A stretch of DNA of 64,000 nucleotides from Coleophoma eucalyptorum (Eukaryota; Ascomycota; Leotiomycetes; Helotiales; Dermateaceae), in assembly GCA_026120035.1 (NCBI GenBank), contig JALRME010000014.1:496001-560000 (forward strand), given 5' to 3'. The first letter of the stretch is position 1; every line of letters begins with the position of its first letter. The position numbers were made by a program, and so were the translations under genes. Shown one piece after another: positions 35,146-47,499 of this stretch. Under the pieces are notes generated by a model. That model saw only the letters and a list, made by a program, of their open reading frames with translations, made no database searches and had not been told where the DNA came from.

Positions 35146-37013
35146 ATGGCTTATAATCAGCCCGCTCACGGCGGTGCTGCTGATGGTTATTACAACAATG
35201 GCGCGCAGCAACAAGATATCAACATGTATCAACAGCAGGCATACACTAACCCCGAACAAAAACAACAATATCTTCCTCCACAACAAGGCTACCCACCGCA
35301 AGGAGCTCCTCCTCCACAGTACACCCCGCAACCAAACTATAGCAACGACAAGCAAGACTTCACGCAAACTTTCCAGGTTAGCAAGCCAAAGTGGAACGAT
35401 CTATGGGCCGCAATCTTGTTCGCGGCTGTATTTGCTGGCTTCACAGCTGTCAGTGCTATCAGTATCTATGGTTACAGCCATACCAAGGGCCAACAGGGTG
35501 GTGGGATCTATAACAACACTGCACAGGCAGTCGGTTTGAATACCAATACCATTATTTTGTTGTAAGGCTTGCAGTGGCTTTGGGAATCGCTGCCATGATG
35601 TTAACGAATTATCAGCGCTTTCGTCCTCGCTATCGCATTCTTTGTCTCTGCCGCATACTTCTGGATTATTCGAGCCTTCACCAAGCAGTAAGTAAGGATT
35701 TACTATGGGTTGAAGAATGCTGCTGATGAGACCAGAGCCATCTGGATTACTGGTATTCTCCAAATCGTCTTCGGTCTCGGCACAGCCATTGTATACCTCG
35801 CCCGTGGTTACTACAGTGCAGGAATTGTTTACCTTATATTTGTCGCCTTCTATATCTTCTGCTTCATCAGCTGGATCCCTCGAATTCCCTTCTCAGTATT
35901 GATGCTACAGACCGTTATTGACGTGTCTAAGAATTATGGGCATGTCTTTGTTGTCTCACTTCTTGGAGGCGTTGCCGCTACCGCGTTTGCAGCATGGTTC
36001 TCGGTCACCCTGGTAGCGATCTATGCTAAGTACGAGCCAGGAAGTGCAGCCTGCAATGCAGGGGGAGGAAGTTGCAGCACCGGGAAAGTCATCGGTCTCA
36101 TAGTGTTCGTGACCTTCGCAGCATACTGGATCTCAGAAGTGATCAAGACCGTCATCCATGTTTCCATCTCGGGGGTTTATGGATCATGGTATTTCTGTTC
36201 GCAAAAGCCTGGCGGGTTTCCTAATGGCGCAACACGCGGCGCTTTCAAGCGATCCATCACCTACAGCTTCGGTAGTATTAGTTTCGGCAGTCTGCTCGTG
36301 GCTATTGTTCAGTGTCTTCGCCAAGCCTGCTCGATCGCACAGCAGACTGAAGCTGCACAGGGTAACATCATTGGCTCAATAATGTTCTGTATTCTTGGTT
36401 GTTTCATTGGTATTTTGGACTGGGCGATACAGTTCATCAACGAATATGCATTTTCATACATTGCATTATACGGAAAAGCATATGTTCCAGCAGCCAAGGT
36501 AATTCCTTTCCAATCCCATAAAAGTCCGATTGACTGATTTCAAAAATAGGAAACCTGGCGTATGATGAAGGACCGCGGTGTGGACGCCCTCGTGAATGAA
36601 TGCCTTATCAACCCTGTCTTGACCATGGGGTCCGTCTTCGTCGCTTATGTGTGCTCTTTCCTGGCCTACCTCTACATTACATTCACCGCACCAGCATATA
36701 ACTCCACTGGTGGCTTCACGCCTGTTGTCATGGCATTCGCGTTTTTGATTGGTCTCCAGATCTGCAATATATTCCTGGTGCCTATCAAGAGTGGTGTCTC
36801 TACATTCTTTGTGGCCATGGCTTTTGATCCTGAGGTGTTAATGAATGAGTGAGTGTTTACCCCTCCTTGCTTATGTTCAGGCTTTTGTTACATCACACTT
36901 TCTTCTTCTCCTTTCAAAATTGTATGATGCTAATGGTTCGAAATAGCTATCCCGATCTCTATCAACGCATGATTCAGGTCTACCCACATGTGCAGCAAAT
37001 GATCCACGCTTGA
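35146..37013 (+). CDS. PNS1: choline-transporter-like membrane protein, PNS1 family
   Basis: Plasma-membrane protein of the choline transporter-like (CTL/SLC44) family, 538 aa, exons 35146-35561, 35616-35687, 35736-36498, 36550-36848 and 36947-37013. The hydrophilic N-terminus is rich in Gln, Pro and Tyr (about residues 1-75), as in other fungal PNS1 proteins. About ten membrane segments follow. Conserved stretches are FISWIPRIPFSVLMLQTVIDVSKNYGHVF, SGVYGSWYF, RGAFKRSITYSFGSISFGSL, INEYAFSYIALYGKAY and RMMKDRGVDALVNECLI. The second intron removes an in-frame stop and 48 bases. The transported substrate of fungal PNS1 proteins is not established. Confidence 0.93.
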
Positions 37014-37805
37014 AAGTATCTTAGGCTTGGTTGTCGGAATAAGTGTAGGAACATAATGTAACAGAACATGGTCTGATGGAATGGTTTGTGTAATTGTTTC
37101 TTTGGTCTGAGTGATGTCTGTAGCTCACTATGGTGCGTTTAATACCCCTCTATCAACAAGAAGGATTTTATAGTTTAGGTAGCTGAATCAGTGAATGAAT
37201 TGGCATCTACTGGCGAGAAAAGGAAGCGAGAAACAGTTTCAGTTCGGCTTTTATAGATGTTAAGCTTTTTCAACGTGAATCTACTTCAGTATTGTAGCAA
37301 TAGCAATATTGTCTAGTGTAGTAGGTAATGTATAGGAGTAAGGTTCCTCTGGTGCCTTAGGATGTTTGCTTATGTAATCCTATTCACGGACCAGGCCCAC
37401 ATTCACGATCTACATCACCTCTTCTTCCTTTATCTACTTCTGCTCTATCCTCTCGGGTAAACCGATCTCTCAAGCTGGCTCTGCAAATACTGTTAGAATA
37501 CAGGCCGCTTCTCTGATATGGCGTTTTCACATGCAAGCGCTGACCCCATTCAGCCTCACCACCACCACTACCTTCCCATTCAGGAAACTGCGGCTGATGC
37601 AAGGGAATTTTCAGCCTTGTGGTCAGCAGAATGACAAACACACTCTATTGTGAGCTCTGAATGGAAAAAAGGGACTCAGCCCAACACAGTTCATTCTCGC
37701 TCTTCTGATGCGACAGCTTATATATCTATTCAACCGCACTTACCTTGCACAAGAGCATAGATGATGTTCTGTTCCGTTTGCGCTTCCTAAAAGATATCCT
37801 TCGCA
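37014..37805. other. intergenic, no gene seen
   Basis: AT-rich 3' flank of the PNS1 gene and promoter of the hydrolase. No coding or RNA feature is recognised. Confidence 0.45.
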
Positions 37806-38987
37806 ATGGCTTCATATCCCAAAGAACCCCCCGCATACATGGCTGCTTTTCCACCTCTCGACATCCTCAAAAACACCCAAGGTTCATCCAAGCCCTCGAA
37901 ACTCCAGGAGAGGCTCACGACCCAACAAAACACTCTTCTCCAGCGCTCTTACTATTTCGTGTTTCTTCTACTTCTGAAAGCGCTCTTCAGCACTATCCTC
38001 TACCTCACACGACTTCCCTATGTCAAGAACCAAATGCCAGCCCAGCCCTTCTCAGCATCTGCAAAACCACCCACGCTTAAGAAGACCTACGCAATCCGCC
38101 CAGGACTAGAGACACGTGTATTCATCCCCTCATCCTACAACCTCGTGTCTGGAAAGTCACTACCGCTATACCTCTCCATCCATGGCGGCGGCTACGCCTT
38201 CTGCTCGGCAAGCTACGACGATGAGTTCGCGCATCCTTTCGCAAACAAGAACAACATCCTTGTCATCTCCCTTTCATATCGCTCGTCACCCTTGCACCGT
38301 TTTCCAGTGCAGATCCATGACCTTGTCGCCGTAATCCTTGAGATCCTATCCGATAACACCCTTCCTATCGACCGTAGCCGTGTCGCCATCGGTGGCTTCA
38401 GCTGTGGAGCCAACCTTGCTCTAGCTGTGTCCCAAGTCCTGAAAAGTACGTATGCGGATCCAAATTTGATTAAAGGCGTGGTAGCTTTCTATCCTGTTTG
38501 TAATTATACGACACCACTCAGCGTGCAACTTGCGAGCCGACCGAAGAACTCCGGGTCGGATCCGCTGGCGTGGGCGATGGGTGTACTAGCTTGGGGATAC
38601 CTGCAGCAAGGAGCGGACCTGAAGGATCCGTTGGTTAGTACCGCTCTTGCGGAGAGGACGATGCTACCCGACAAGATCTATGTTGTGGGCTGTGAATTGG
38701 ATCTTATGTGCCATGATGCGGAGAGCATGGCTGAGAGATTCGCTGGGTTAGAACATCAAAGCACGAAGAATGGAACCAATGGGACATTGAATGGGGTAAC
38801 AGAGGGAGATATGGTTGGGGAGGTGGGCTGGCAAAGAAATGGCGTCAAATGGGAAAAGGTACTTGGTCAGCCACATGGCTTCGATCAGACCCCTACCACT
38901 CGATCGAATGGATTTGTGGTTAGGAGGAGAGCTACCAGATTGAGAGACAATGTTGGCGAGTGGCTGTTGAAGGAAGCGTGGCCTTGA
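37806..38987 (+). CDS. alpha/beta hydrolase, hormone-sensitive-lipase-like, membrane-anchored
   Basis: Carboxylester hydrolase of the alpha/beta-hydrolase-3 family, 393 aa in one exon. A single N-terminal membrane helix lies at about residues 49-68 (YYFVFLLLLKALFSTILYL). The oxyanion-hole motif is HGGG at 126-129. The nucleophile elbow is G-F-S-C-G with Ser199. The acid is probably Asp299 in GCELDL, and the base is His357 in QPHGF. A loop rich in Gly, Asn and Thr (residues 318-335) precedes the catalytic His. These proteins act on short-chain esters or acetylated small molecules. The native substrate is unknown. It lies alone on this strand, between PNS1 and a small unknown gene. Confidence 0.88.
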   Translation: MASYPKEPPAYMAAFPPLDILKNTQGSSKPSKLQERLTTQQNTLLQRSYYFVFLLLLKALFSTILYLTRLPYVKNQMPAQPFSASAKPPTLKKTYAIRPGLETRVFIPSSYNLVSGKSLPLYLSIHGGGYAFCSASYDDEFAHPFANKNNILVISLSYRSSPLHRFPVQIHDLVAVILEILSDNTLPIDRSRVAIGGFSCGANLALAVSQVLKSTYADPNLIKGVVAFYPVCNYTTPLSVQLASRPKNSGSDPLAWAMGVLAWGYLQQGADLKDPLVSTALAERTMLPDKIYVVGCELDLMCHDAESMAERFAGLEHQSTKNGTNGTLNGVTEGDMVGEVGWQRNGVKWEKVLGQPHGFDQTPTTRSNGFVVRRRATRLRDNVGEWLLKEAWP

Positions 38988-39373
38988 AATTGAATCTGCA
39001 CTGTCGCTACAGAGTGCAGCACGAGATACGTATTTGATGCCGTAAACAACCAATTCGAGTTCCTGAACCTCCCCTCGAGTACTTGATGTATATCATGAAT
39101 AATCTGGGAGTCATAAATGGCAAACAAAATTAACAGAAAGCTGTTAGCCAATGTGATGTTTTTCTCGTAATAATTTCCCGATGAATGTAAGTTTTGGCGA
39201 GTTTTTTGCAATGGTCTTCAGATTCTATCATGAGTCCGGCATGTTCTAGACTTGGCGTATCAGAGAAGCCTTTGGATCTCTCTATCATTCTTTGCAGAAG
39301 CTCCAAATACTCCTGCCACTAGCCTGTCAGCCTGCCATATTCAAACAACTTTCTCAAAACCAATCGTCTGAAA
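38988..39373. other. intergenic, no gene seen
   Basis: Short spacer with the 3' end of the hydrolase gene and the promoter of the small gene that follows. Confidence 0.5.
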
Positions 39374-39753
39374 ATGAGCGATACTACAGATACCATCGAC
39401 TATCCACTCTCTCGCCATCCAGGAGTAGCTCGGAGAGAAAGCGGTCATAAGCCTAACTATCAAGCGCCTCGACGTCTTCCGACCCGCAACAAGTATCACG
39501 ATGGTACGCATATATATCCCTCTTCTCCTTTCAATCTACCATGATTGAATGATACCACATCACATTCTGCTGCAGTCAGTATTCTATGCAGTTACGGTCA
39601 CTAACTCGGAATCTAGCCGATATCGAAGCTGCCTTTCCAGAAGTATCACCACAGAGAAGATTCAGTCTAGGACGGGAGATGAGACGTGCAGCTTGGGGAT
39701 TCTTGGGCTATCTCTGGGGATGGGTGAATAATTCGCGGCGTGGGGGCCTTTGA
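39374..39753 (+). CDS. small protein of unknown function, 88 aa
   Basis: I do not recognise this family. Two exons, 39374-39503 and 39617-39753, join in frame (donor GGTACGC, acceptor TCTAG) to 88 residues. The N-terminal half is polar and basic (SRHPGVARRESGHK, PRRLPTRNKYHD). The second half has SPQRRFSLGREMRRAAWGFLGYLWGWV, an amphipathic helix running into a short aromatic hydrophobic segment that could insert in a membrane. The clean codon structure in both exons and the conserved-looking tail support a real gene, but the evidence is limited to this. Confidence 0.55.
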
Positions 39754-40622
39754 ACGTGCTGACGTGCATCGCTGGGTTTTATGGAAGTCAATCTAATGCT
39801 GGATGGTTGATTGCCTAGTTGGCATATCTGAGGGAGGCTACGGTCATTTGGACTAACATCACTTGCAAAATGTACTAGCTCTCCTAGAGAAGAATCAGGG
39901 AGGTGGCATGTTTTCAGAACTGCGTTGTTGTGCTTTCGACTAAGATATCTTTGCTTGTGCCCCGCAGCCTGTCCGTATATTTATTGTCGTTGATAATCAC
40001 CAGCTGGTCTCTTTGAGAACTTTCATATTCTAGAGAAGTCTATGGTATTTACAAAAACACATCAGTCAAAGAAAGCTCACCTATCATAGTTTAAATTTGC
40101 ACATTAGACTCTGCTAGCAGCCTCGAGGTTCTTCTGGCTTCTCCTTACCTACTAAAGCAGATCGAATCTTTGAGATTTATTCCAGTCCTTAGATTTCTTT
40201 GGAAGGGTAAGATATACCATCGGTGCAAATGAAAGGTTTAGTGTACTCCGTACAATCGGTCGCCTTTCCACTCGCTTAGTCTCAGCAACCCGTCCAGCTC
40301 GCTTGCATGGAAGTGCTGCAAACCTCCTGCAGGAAGCGCTGTAAATGGCGCTGCCGTCCGAAAATCCCTGGAAGTATTTTGATTCTGACACCCCGCGTTG
40401 CACTCGATAAGGCAGGTCTTATACTACATTCCGGGTTCGATAAAGCTAGTAGATCAACTCTTTATCGCTCAAGGAACCAAAAAGGCTGATATAGATTCCC
40501 CTCCCCTCGTGCCGAAGCTAGCTTCTCGCGCGTATTTGTATGAGGATTACGCTTTGGGCCCCTAGGTCTCTACCGCAGATATATAATATACTTTTCTGAA
40601 ATTCAGGCTGGCAATAGAAGCA
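39754..40622. other. intergenic, no gene seen
   Basis: Mixed-composition sequence without a domain or a consistent splice model. The right end is the promoter of the methyltransferase gene. Confidence 0.45.
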
Positions 40623-42233
40623 ATGGCTTCTACTGGGTTGACAGACCCTCCACTCCCGGGCGGGGGTGGCAGTGGCACGCCTCCCACGACGCAACCACCG
40701 CAAGAGGCTGGAGAAACTATTGTAGTTGATCAAGAGGTATGTGATGGCTAGTACAGCTGCACTAGTTGTATTTTCTTTCCACGCTTAGATATCTTGTCGG
40801 AACAATGCATCTGCTGACTTTCCAAGTTCGATGCAAGTGATGCCGATTCATCGTACGAGAGTGACCTGTATGCCATCACTCTACCTAGTCCTGCACGCCT
40901 AGTTATAACTAATGCTCCTTAATTCAAGCTCGAAACATACCGCGTCCTTGACCTCCAGCGTTAGGGACTACAAGTACGAGATGGGACGACGGTATCATGC
41001 GTATCATGCAGGAGGTATCTTTCCTTCGCCCAGCCAAACCCCCCCTTCCCCCAGCAAATCTGCCTGCTGATCATATTCGCAGCGTACAATTTTCCGAACG
41101 ATGACACAGAGCAAGATCGCCTAGATATGTTCCATCACATCATCACGCTGGGTTGTGATGGGAAATTGTTCCTAGCACCTATCGAGCCGGAGGGGAAGCG
41201 AATCCTTGATCTTGGATGCGGTACTGGGATTTGGACAATTCAGATGGGTATGCCAAACTAATATTGTCTAGATATGTGATCTTGAAAATAACTTATGATA
41301 ATCTAGGAGATGCACATCCTGCCGCAACGGTGCTGGAAGCCTTCTTTAAATCTGATGTAAATCATATTGCTGATTTCTCAAGCAGATTATCGGAAATGAT
41401 CTAAGTCCCATTCAACCAGGCTGGTAATTATTCCTTATACCATATATTAGCCCAAATTCTTCACGTGATGAACTGATCAAGGTCAGGGTCCCACCTAATG
41501 TCCGCTTCCTCGTAGACGACATGGAAGCCGAATGGGCCGATCCCGAACCCTACGACTACATCCACTGCCGCTCGATGGCCGGTGCCATCCAAAACTGGCC
41601 TAAGTTGATGCAGCAATGCTACAATAATCTCAAGCCAGGCGGGTGGATCGAGTTCCAGGATCTGGACACGGCGCCTTTCTCACAGGATGGGACAATGCCA
41701 TCGGATTATAAGGTAGCGGAGATGCTGACAATTTTGAGAGGTGCTTGTAACCAAATTGGCAGACTTCTGGATCCGGGACCAAGCTTGAGGGGCTTTATGG
41801 AGGAGGCGGGGTTTACAAATATTGGGGAGAGGGTTAATCAGATCCCAATTGGAATTTGGCCTAAGGAGAATAAGATGGTACGCACTTTTCTTCTGTTATC
41901 TTCGGTTTATTCGCTCCACTGTCCCTTTGCATGGTCCCCATAACTAATGCGGTGTGCTTCTCGTTATTTTATTGTAGAAAGAGATAGGTGCATTTATGGC
42001 ACTTCAATACACTGAGGGTGTAGAAGCTTTCACGCTACTTTCTTTCACGGGGATCTTGGGGTGGACAAAGGAAGAGGTGGAAGTGTTCAATGAGAAAGTT
42101 AGAACTGCTGCCAAAGACCGGAAGATCCATGCTATGCAGAATTTGTAAGTCATGAAATTTTCTCCAGATGAGTTTTTGTCGGAACTGATAATATAACAGC
42201 CATATTGTGTGGGCACAGAAACCGATGAACTAG
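40623..42233 (+). CDS. SAM-dependent methyltransferase, LaeA-like
   Basis: Class I methyltransferase of the fungal LaeA-like group, 352 aa. Nine exons: 40623-40736, 40827-40867, 40929-41014, 41083-41247, 41307-41329, 41386-41423, 41487-41877, 41978-42144 and 42200-42233. The family's N-terminal run TASLTSSVRDYKYEMGRRYHAY is present. Motif I is ILDLGCGTGIW. Then come [33 protein letters not shown], the GGWIEFQD post-motif, and the closing WAQKP. A Gly/Pro/Thr-rich N-terminus precedes the domain. LaeA regulates secondary metabolism, but most paralogues of this type have unknown substrates. Exons 2 and 3 both need AAG acceptors; an alternative CAG acceptor for exon 3 would delete part of the conserved run. 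Confidence 0.87.
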
Positions 42234-44813
42234 GTTTAAGGGGAGAAATATGACCATGAGACACGCTTAGTTTGTCAAAAGAAAAATTTGAGCAAAAATG
42301 TTGCTCGTCCGATATAAGTCGCACCTTAATTGTGCATCCTTCTGTTTTCTTTTTTTGCCTTGTCTATAAGGATGGTCCGACTATTGCCGTGCATCACTTT
42401 ACAATCATGCAATATCTCACAATGAAATTAATGAAAATATCAAAGAATTGATAATGCATGCTGAACGAAGGGGCATTAGAACCACTTAGAATGTCTACTT
42501 GAATCCACGGAGTTTTCTACCTATTAATTCAACACTATTTAGTATCTTAAAAACTCATCGATATCTTTTATTTCCTTATATGAACCACCTGGTCTGACGA
42601 CTAGTATTGAGGTGGTTATGATAATTTGTATTATTTAGGACCTCCCTTGAGTTAAAGCTAATACTATTTAAGCCAGATGTTCTTTCCTGGGCTTATTGAA
42701 AAAATATCACGCAATCTTACCTTACTATTTCCACAAAAGGATATAAATACTAGATAGTGGTTCAGGGAACAATCGTCCATGCGAAACGTCGGTAGGAAAG
42801 CTATGAAATGCCATCACCTCAAGATGTAGGACAGACGGATCGAAAACCTCCATAACTAGCATAATCGAATTATGGATCTCAAAGAATGCTGTGACGATGC
42901 CAAGCCGGGTACAATCTTTCCGTAGGGTTTTGGTAGGAGAAAAAAAGTACAGCAGTATACGTTCGGGATAGCTGCTCTAGTCTTGGCATTGTCCGTTCCT
43001 TTTGGCCTGTTCCTCTGCGTCGAACGGGCATTTCAAGTCTACAAGACTTATCAACCTTCACTTTAAATATTTGTGAAGCCAGAGAACTATATTTCATAAT
43101 ATACACGGACATGTAAATAATAAACAAGTGGTAATATGAAAGTCCGGAATGAGTGCACATTTCTTACTTGTATAACTGATTGTGCTGTATCGTGTTGTCA
43201 CTTCCATTTAGCATTCTAGCTAATTTTCCAAGCACACAATAAACACCATTAGTAATCATCATATGGGTAATTAAACTCATAATTACTTGGTCCTCGATTC
43301 GTTCATCTTCTCGGATTGCTTATAGGCGAAGCTTAATAGCTCAGCCAAAACATGGTCCTGCTAGTGCCTTCGCAGGGCCTTGCGTTTGCCAAGTGCTAGA
43401 AGCACTGAAGGGCTTAGTCGTCACATCGGATATGTAAGGTCAGTCAGTGTTAGTAACGACTCGAATCTCAGAATTCTGTAGTCATCTTATTTATCCTCGA
43501 TCACTTTAACCCTGCTGCGATGTTTCAGCTTCGGCTCGACCCGTTGGGTTGGTTCTAAGGCAAGGGGGGAAATAAGCACTTGAACCGTGCCAAGCTCCAC
43601 AGAATAGTTTATTTTTCAACATGCAATGACTACCTAGTGAGGGTTATTCTCAAACTTTGCCATGACGATCTCAACAGATCGCGGTACAGGCGGATACTTT
43701 GCCAAGACAGGTTTTACACTGTAGCTGCATACACCTCCTTCTGATGGCCTTTAGGCGATATGGCCAGACCAATAGCAAGCCATACACAAAAATGCTGAGT
43801 CTATAGCAGCATTGATCTTCAAACAGAAAGGTATAGACTAAACCATATTGTAATTTAATTTTGACTTCCTTAAAACTTCTACGAATCTTGGTATGGTCTA
43901 TACTAGAAGCTTCATGACGGATCTTAAATGACAAGCGAGGAGTCTGCATCTATGAAAATAAGCAATATCGTCCATTCTTCGGAAGAGCCTTATGCCTCGT
44001 TCAGAGTTATAGATAGAAAGTTTTATCGCCCGGAAAAGGCATTTTGGGTCCGTATCACTGGGATGCGGAGAGACTTAATCGAGTTAAGATACATTCCTAA
44101 ACTTATACACCTGAATTGCTATGCAATCATGGAATTCTCCAAAACCAAGGTTTCTGCACAGGCTCACACCAGTAGCGCACTTTCGTAAATTTTTAATAAA
44201 ACACCTGCATATGCTAGGTGGGTACTTCATTGGAGTTATTCTGCAGCTACTACACCAGTAAAGCATCTTTTGTAGTAGGCATCGTATTGTAAGCCTTCTT
44301 GTTGTGGATCTAGGAAGGGCGATAATGTGCAGCGCTTTGAAGAAATGGGTAGTAGATCAAAATACGTATAGCTCCTATTGACTTGTTTGTCAAAATGCAA
44401 ATTTGCAACAAGAAATATAGTTAATTGAAATTCGGTGCTTGGAGGGGCACATTGAAGTCAAGGCTACATCAAAAATATGGATTGACAGACATATAAAATC
44501 TTTCAAGGTTTTTACGAATAATAAAATAATCTTATCATCAATGTATCTTAGATTTATCTGACGCCTCATAACCGACTTCTGAATAAATGATACATAGAAA
44601 TTTTTCACTGCTAGACTCGCACAAACTACCAGTTACTGTACAACTACATTCAATGGTCCAAGTGCACATTTGCTATATTTGCTAACTGTGATATTCTGTG
44701 CACAAGGCGTGTATCCGAATTGGCTTGCCGGAACCAATTTAAGTGCATCTGAATACATCTGGTACTATATTGCAAGAGAATTGTTAACCCTCGAGTCTGG
44801 CTCATAGCTAGTC
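42234..44813. other. 2.6-kb AT-rich stretch without a recognised gene
   Basis: No domain, splice-consistent gene or RNA gene was recognised on either strand. Open frames at 42879-43160, 43671-43949 and 43928-44188 are short and featureless. The composition and lack of long frames resemble decayed sequence. Confidence 0.45.
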
Positions 44814-45168
44814 TCAATCTTCACTGGGTGATAAGACAAGTGAAATATAACTTACAATGAAACAGAATTGTATGGGATTGTTAGTAAAGCTGTCGCAGGT
44901 GTACACGCCAGGTACGCCAGCATCGAAATCTCGTGCAGCTGTGACACCTTTCCAGCTGTCAGTTTGGTCACGATCAAAGACAAAGCTTCCTTCATTTCCA
45001 AGGATATCGCTTACAGCCCTTGCCAATTATTGACTTGCCACCCAGAATCGCCAGTTGAGATGCGCAACATCGGGCTAATGTGCCATCGACACAGGTGAAT
45101 GTGGCTGCAGTTGTAGAGCCTACAAGTCCGAGGGAGACGGCGAGGGTTACAAGTTTGGTGATGTACAT
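44814..45168 (-). pseudogene. small secreted cysteine-rich protein, possibly broken
   Basis: The start at 45168 gives a clear signal peptide (MYITKLVTLAVSLGLVGSTTA) followed by ATFTCVDGTLARCCAS, a pattern seen in hydrophobin-like or effector-like small secreted proteins. This frame runs into a stop after GKGCKRYPWK. The next frame continues as WKGVTAARDF...GVYTCDSFTNNPIQFCF, with further cysteines in plausible order. Several donor and acceptor pairs were tried. None that keeps the GKGC cysteine gives an open join, so either a frameshift has occurred or an unusual intron is used. The expected final CC doublet reads as FCF, which also suggests decay. Confidence 0.5.
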
Positions 45169-46015
45169 GGCTATAGTTTGAAGTGAATATAGGAGATTAT
45201 TTCTCTGAAGATATGGGAAGATGTGAGAACTTGTTCGTACAGTACTTCCTCCGAGGGGAATATATCGACCTTTTATAGCTGGAGGGTCTTGTTCTAGCTG
45301 TTTTGAATGCATATTTTGTGAGAAGTAACCAATTCGAAATTTCCAAGGATTGAAGCAATCCGAAAGGGTGATTTAACATTAATGCAGATCATCTCTTCAT
45401 TTGATGAAGTACAAGAGTTACTATTCTCAACTCTTGTCTCAGGCTAGCACTCCTCTGGGAAACCTCTTCACAGATGTGCCGAACTATTCTAGGCATAACG
45501 TCCATGAAACGGGTCTTTTGAGATGTTTCTGCTGCTGCAATCAATAGTTGCAGTAATATCTTATAGGTAGGGTAACGCTCCCATACGTTATATTCCATAC
45601 TACATGAGAAATTATCGACAAGGACATTCGCGTAGGCCACTTCTAACCTCGGTTATGCCTTTCCTAGTATTGTATCAAAATAAGATTTCTGCTGCATCGT
45701 TCAGAAGGCGCGAAGAAAAAGCATAAAGGCTGAGTGTGTACCGAGGCCGTACTCATTAACTTTGGTCTTCTGTGATGTTTGCTCTCGCATTTTACGTTAC
45801 TCGTTTGCAATTGGCTGCTTTCGTCGTGTGGTGACAGCACTAATAGACTGCGGCTGAGGTTGCATGTCAGCTGCATCTGGAAATGCCTCCCACCCTAAAA
45901 CTCTCACGCAAGGCTGCAGAATCAGAAACAGCACTTCACCTCTAGGGTATTCTCACAAGGGTCTGACGCTCAGAATTCATCAAGTTTGTCGTGGAAACGC
46001 ACTACTCCGGCTATA
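45169..46015. other. intergenic, no gene seen
   Basis: Holds the promoters of the two divergent flanking genes. Short open frames on the minus strand (45389-45640, 45664-45876) have no domain. Confidence 0.45.
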
Positions 46016-47499
46016 ATGGATCCCTTCTCAATTGTCGTTGGCTCCTTGGCCCTAACAGAGGCCGCGAACAAAGTTGCCGGCAAGCTGACGGACACGTATC
46101 GAGATTTCAAATCAGCACCCAAAGAAATGATAGAGATCGCCGACCAAGTCACGTTCTGTTCTGGTCTGGTTGATGTCTTTGCGCATAGCGTAGATGCGAC
46201 TGGGCAGAAATTTCCAACCCGATTTCGAGAGGACGTGACATCCCTCGTCGAAAAGGTACAGCGCTTTGGAGGCAACCAAGAACAGAGAGCTGACTGGTGC
46301 TTACAGTGTAATTTTATATTAGCAGACATCGAGAGGATGATTCCAGAAGGCACTCGCGACCTGGAGAAGCCGGATTATGTGCAACGTCTAAAATATGCGT
46401 TTGGTGACAAGAGGACAATCGACGAGCTCCAAGACAAGCTCAAGAAAGTCCAGCACATGTTCATGTTCATGACCACGTGCTGGATGTACCAAGTCCCATC
46501 AATGCAACAACAAAATCAGCTACAGCAATCGACTTCTGCTGCAGTCCCAGTCGGGAGCTTGCGAGGTACCATGGAGCACGTTCCTGTCCAGATTACTATG
46601 AATAATGGTCACGGCGAGTCTCAAGCTGTAATATACGAAGCGACTCTAACCTTGAATCCAAAGCAACCACCACCAATGCCAGATCGGCCCGTAATTCCAA
46701 AAACCAAAACGTCCCTTGCAGACAGTGCGAGAATGAAGACAAATGCAAAAGAGTCGCTCAAGAATATGCGACGCAGTCCCTATTTCTCTATCAATCTGCT
46801 CAGGCGCCCTGGGCCTGATAGGACTACTGAGAATGATAGTTATGCACGTCGCGCACACCGCCATAAGACATCTTACAGCAAGAAGTACGAGGAAATAGAG
46901 AAGAAGAAGGATCGTTACAGAGAAGAAGATCCTGTGCTTCGTGAAGCGTTTTCGGTCGAGACCAAGTCTCGTGAAGAGGCTTCGCGAGACGTAGATGAAA
47001 TTATCAATGATGTAAGAAAACAACCTGGATACCTCTTCATCTTCCCTGTGTGATGTTACTATACTGATTATATTGGCGTTGTAAAGTGGTTTTCTGGAGA
47101 AAACCAGAACAATCCAGAGAGTAAATCAAACACAATACCACCCCCCGCGGGTCAGCCAGATACCAGTAGATCGACGCCTTATCAAATTCGTCCTCATCTT
47201 CAAAGCCCTGGTTTAAAAAGCCCTAGAAGCCCTCTCAGAATCATAACGGATATTAAAACCCCGAAGACACCTCCTGGTGTGATGTATAACAGCGATTGGA
47301 GGTGCGATGGTTGCAACTGTAAGGTATGTGATTTTCAAGTTCGTCTCGAGAAAAAATCTTACTTACCATACCCAAGTTATACCGAGGAGATGAACGATAT
47401 GAGTGCCGAGATTGTACAGATTTCGACTTTTGCCCAGAGTGTTTTAAGAGCGTACAGCACCCACATCCAGGCTCTAGTTTTCTACTTCGCATTGATTGA
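46016..47499 (+). CDS. STAND-type N-terminal domain protein with C-terminal ZZ zinc finger
   Basis: About 444 aa, exons 46016-47011, 47108-47323 and 47377-47499. The start MDPFSIVVGSLALTEAANKV is the hallmark of the fungal N-terminal domain found on STAND/NLR proteins (residues 1 to about 120). A Gln-rich linker and a basic coiled-coil-like region (KKYEEIEKKKDRYREED) follow. The C-terminus is a ZZ finger: WRCDGCNCKLYRGDERYECRDCTDFDFCPECF with a final HPHPG. No NTPase domain lies between. Without splicing, exon 1 would end at 47053 after 345 residues. The ZZ exons argue for the spliced form. An AAG acceptor (exon 3, 47377) is needed. Exon 2 could start at 47087 instead, also in frame. It is possibly a signalling adaptor in non-self recognition. 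Confidence 0.78.

Noticed and set aside
35688..35735. In-frame stop in the PNS1-like gene
   Set aside because: It lies in a 48-base intron with good borders; the joined sequence FTKQAIWITG matches the family.
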